64,000 nucleotides of DNA from Methyloterricola oryzae (lineage in GTDB: Bacteria; Pseudomonadota; Gammaproteobacteria; Methylococcales; Methylococcaceae): NCBI RefSeq assembly GCF_000934725.1, contig NZ_JYNS01000001.1, forward strand, positions 372,001 through 436,000, given 5' to 3'. Made by a program: the position numbers and the translations under genes. Under the pieces are notes generated by a model that did not search any database, was not told the DNA's origin, and saw only the letters and a program-made list of their open reading frames with translations. How positions within the stretch are numbered: position 1 is the stretch's first letter; each line of letters starts with the position of its first letter. Shown here piece by piece: positions 62,355-64,000 of the stretch.

Positions 62355-63662
62355 ATGAATGACATTGCAATCAGCGTCAGAAACGTTAGCAAGCAGTACC
62401 ATATCGGTGCGCTAAAAACCCACCGGTCAAATTACAAGACACTGCGCGAGAGTATCGGCAATCTGGTCGTCGGACCCTTCCGGCGCGTCGGCAACCTGCT
62501 GCGGGGTAAGGCGTCGGGCGCTGCCGAACTGGACGAAATCATCTGGGCTGTCAACGATGTCTCTTTCGACATCAAGTTCGGCGAAGTCGTCGGAATCATC
62601 GGGCGCAACGGCGCAGGCAAGAGCACGCTGCTCAAGGTCCTCTCACGTATCACCGATCCGACCCGGGGCGAAATCGATATCTTTGGCCGCGTAGGCTCCC
62701 TGCTGGAAGTGGGTACCGGCTTCCACCCCGAACTAACCGGTCGCGAGAACGTGTTCCTCAACGGAGCGATCCTGGGCATGCGCCGCCAGGAAATCCTCAA
62801 GAACTTCGACGAGATCGTCGCCTTCTCGGAGGTCGGCAAGTTCATCGATACCCCGGTAAAGCATTACTCCAGCGGCATGTACCTGCGACTGGCGTTTGCA
62901 GTGGCCGCCCACCTGGAAACCGAAGTGCTGATCGTCGACGAGGTGCTGGCGGTTGGCGATTCCAGTTTCACCAGCAAGTGCCTGACGAAAATGCAGGACG
63001 TGAGCAAGCAGGGGCGAACCGTGCTGTTCGTATCCCACAACATGCAGGCCATGAGCCGGCTCTGCGAACGCGTGATCTGGATGCGCGAGGGGAAACTGCA
63101 TGAGGATGGCCCCGCCACCAAGGTCGTCAGCAATTATCTTGGCTCGGTCCTCGACACCAGTTTGTCCGAACTGACATGGCCGGATGTGGAAAAAGCGCCG
63201 GGAGGTGACATTGCGCGGTTGCGCGCGGTTCGCGTCCGCCGGCCCAACGGCAAGGTTACCAACCTCTTCGACGTCCGCGAACCTTTCGTGGTGGAAATGG
63301 AATACGACGTGCTGCAGTCAGGTTATGAACTGCTGCCTCACGTCCACTTCCTCAACGAGGAGTCCATCGTCATCTTCACGTCGCTGGACGACGACCCGGC
63401 ATGGCGGGGCAAACCGCGGCCGGCGGGACGCTACAAGAGTTCCGTCACCGTGCCCGGTGACCTGCTGCTGGATGGCCGCATTCTGATCATGCCCAGCTGC
63501 CTGGTACTTTCACCGCGTCGGGGCGAATTCGCCGCAGACCGTTACATCGTGGTGCAGATGACCGATGCCATGAATGGCGACTCGGCCCGCGGCTTGTTCA
63601 CTGGCAATATGCAAGGTATGGTGAACCCGCTTCTGCATTGGGCCACGGAAACCGATTCCTAG
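62355..63662 (+). CDS. wzt: Polysaccharide export ABC ATPase with C-terminal polymer-recognition domain (Wzt)
   Basis: 435 residues. Walker A is GRNGAGKST (83-91), the signature is HYSSGMYLRLAFAVA and Walker B is VLIVDEVLAVGD. The last 180 residues form a beta-sandwich Wzt_C domain (FVVEMEYDVLQSGYEL, PRPAGRYKSSVTVPGDLLLDGR), which in O9a/O8-type systems binds the capped end of the polymer. Presence of this domain suggests export of a terminally modified polymer, in line with the acyltransferase at the start of the locus. Confidence 0.95.
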   Translation: MNDIAISVRNVSKQYHIGALKTHRSNYKTLRESIGNLVVGPFRRVGNLLRGKASGAAELDEIIWAVNDVSFDIKFGEVVGIIGRNGAGKSTLLKVLSRITDPTRGEIDIFGRVGSLLEVGTGFHPELTGRENVFLNGAILGMRRQEILKNFDEIVAFSEVGKFIDTPVKHYSSGMYLRLAFAVAAHLETEVLIVDEVLAVGDSSFTSKCLTKMQDVSKQGRTVLFVSHNMQAMSRLCERVIWMREGKLHEDGPATKVVSNYLGSVLDTSLSELTWPDVEKAPGGDIARLRAVRVRRPNGKVTNLFDVREPFVVEMEYDVLQSGYELLPHVHFLNEESIVIFTSLDDDPAWRGKPRPAGRYKSSVTVPGDLLLDGRILIMPSCLVLSPRRGEFAADRYIVVQMTDAMNGDSARGLFTGNMQGMVNPLLHWATETDS

Positions 63663-63711
63663 TCCAAAACCCGATTGACTGCACGGAAACTCGGGGCGAC
63701 AGGCACACAGT

Positions 63712-64000
63712 TCAATCGAACGAGCTCATCTGCCTGAACGCTCCCATTGCCACTACCGGTTCCTGAAGCCCGGAAAATGACACACCTATGAGCCGGACCT
63801 TCCTCGGTCCGGCCTCCGTGTGCCGGAGCAGCTCCATGAGCACCGGCATGAGTTCGCCCATCCGCCGCACCGGCAGGTCCTGGCGGCTGCGGCTGCGCGT
63901 CACCAGTTGGAAGTCGGCATAGCGCACTTTGAGTGTGACGGTGCTAGCATGCCAGCCGCGGTCCGCCAGTTTTTCCAGCAGCGGCCCCGCCAAGGCGCGT
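63712..64000 (-). CDS. dinB: DNA polymerase IV, C-terminal part (partial)
   Basis: The frame is open to the window edge and gives the last 95 residues. It is the little-finger domain of DinB: VTLKVRYADFQLVTRSRSR, a helix-rich middle (LMPVLMELLRH) and VRLIGVSFSGLQEP. DinB bypasses DNA lesions and stalled forks. The catalytic palm lies outside the window. It is convergent with wzt. Confidence 0.88.
   Translation of the reverse strand, partial: RALAGPLLEKLADRGWHASTVTLKVRYADFQLVTRSRSRQDLPVRRMGELMPVLMELLRHTEAGPRKVRLIGVSFSGLQEPVVAMGAFRQMSSFD

Noticed and set aside
1-64000. CRISPR arrays, rRNA genes, tRNA genes, insertion sequences
   Set aside because: I looked for regular short repeats with spacers, T-loop signatures such as GTTCGAAxC in a cloverleaf, and transposase motifs; none was convincing.

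Overview
The window is GC-rich, densely coded bacterial DNA from a Gram-negative organism, most likely a gammaproteobacterium. It encodes outer-membrane beta-barrels, an OPX/Wza-type exporter, a LexA/ImuA/ImuB/DnaE2 cassette and DinB. Many large c-type cytochromes, a split dihydroxyacetone kinase and a fructose-6-phosphate-aldolase-like enzyme next to RpiA would fit a type I or X methanotroph (Methylococcaceae), but no methanotrophy gene is visible, so that placement is inference only.

Layout. (1) 1-7450: end of a probable membrane glycosyltransferase, a PMT-family glycosyltransferase, then a four-gene minus-strand operon read from right to left: a b-type membrane cytochrome, a 21-heme cytochrome (probable CTG start), an 11-heme cytochrome and an outer-membrane barrel with an N-terminal TPR region. 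Together these look like a trans-envelope electron conduit. (2) 7876-18070: an unrecognised cysteine-rich secreted protein, a carboxymuconolactone-decarboxylase-family protein, the glycogen branching enzyme GlgB, a small OmpA-like barrel and a 1668-residue modular surface protein. (3) 18707-28702: a class V aminotransferase, a voltage-gated-type K+ channel, the SOS mutagenesis operon lexA-imuA-imuB-dnaE2 behind a clear LexA box, a cytochrome c, a SLATT-type 2TM protein and a tiny membrane protein.

(4) 28827-52627 is an exopolysaccharide locus. It has three GT4 glycosyltransferases, a beta-barrel, a cassette for a CDP-linked deoxysugar (rfbF, an L-2-hydroxyglutarate-oxidase-like gene, an SDR, a C-methyltransferase, rfbC, a DUF4910 gene, an SDR), an OPX exporter, a BY-kinase-like ATPase with a degraded Walker A motif, a Wzz-type chain-length protein and a WcaJ-like priming transferase. 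Two secreted enzymes, one glycosidase-like and one SGNH hydrolase, carry the same Ig-like module. No Wzx or Wzy is present in the window. Part of this locus (about 29.7-31.4 kb) is visibly AT-richer than its surroundings.

(5) 53928-57929 is a carbon-metabolism block: rpiA, an Fsa-type aldolase, a HAD-IIA phosphatase, dhaL and dhaK. Active-site residues of the aldolase match fructose-6-phosphate aldolase rather than transaldolase, so aldolase plus DhaK/DhaL could form a route from fructose-6-phosphate to triose phosphates. (6) 58376-63662 is a second, ABC-transporter-type polysaccharide locus (acyltransferase, GT2, GT4, Wzm, Wzt). (7) The window ends inside dinB.
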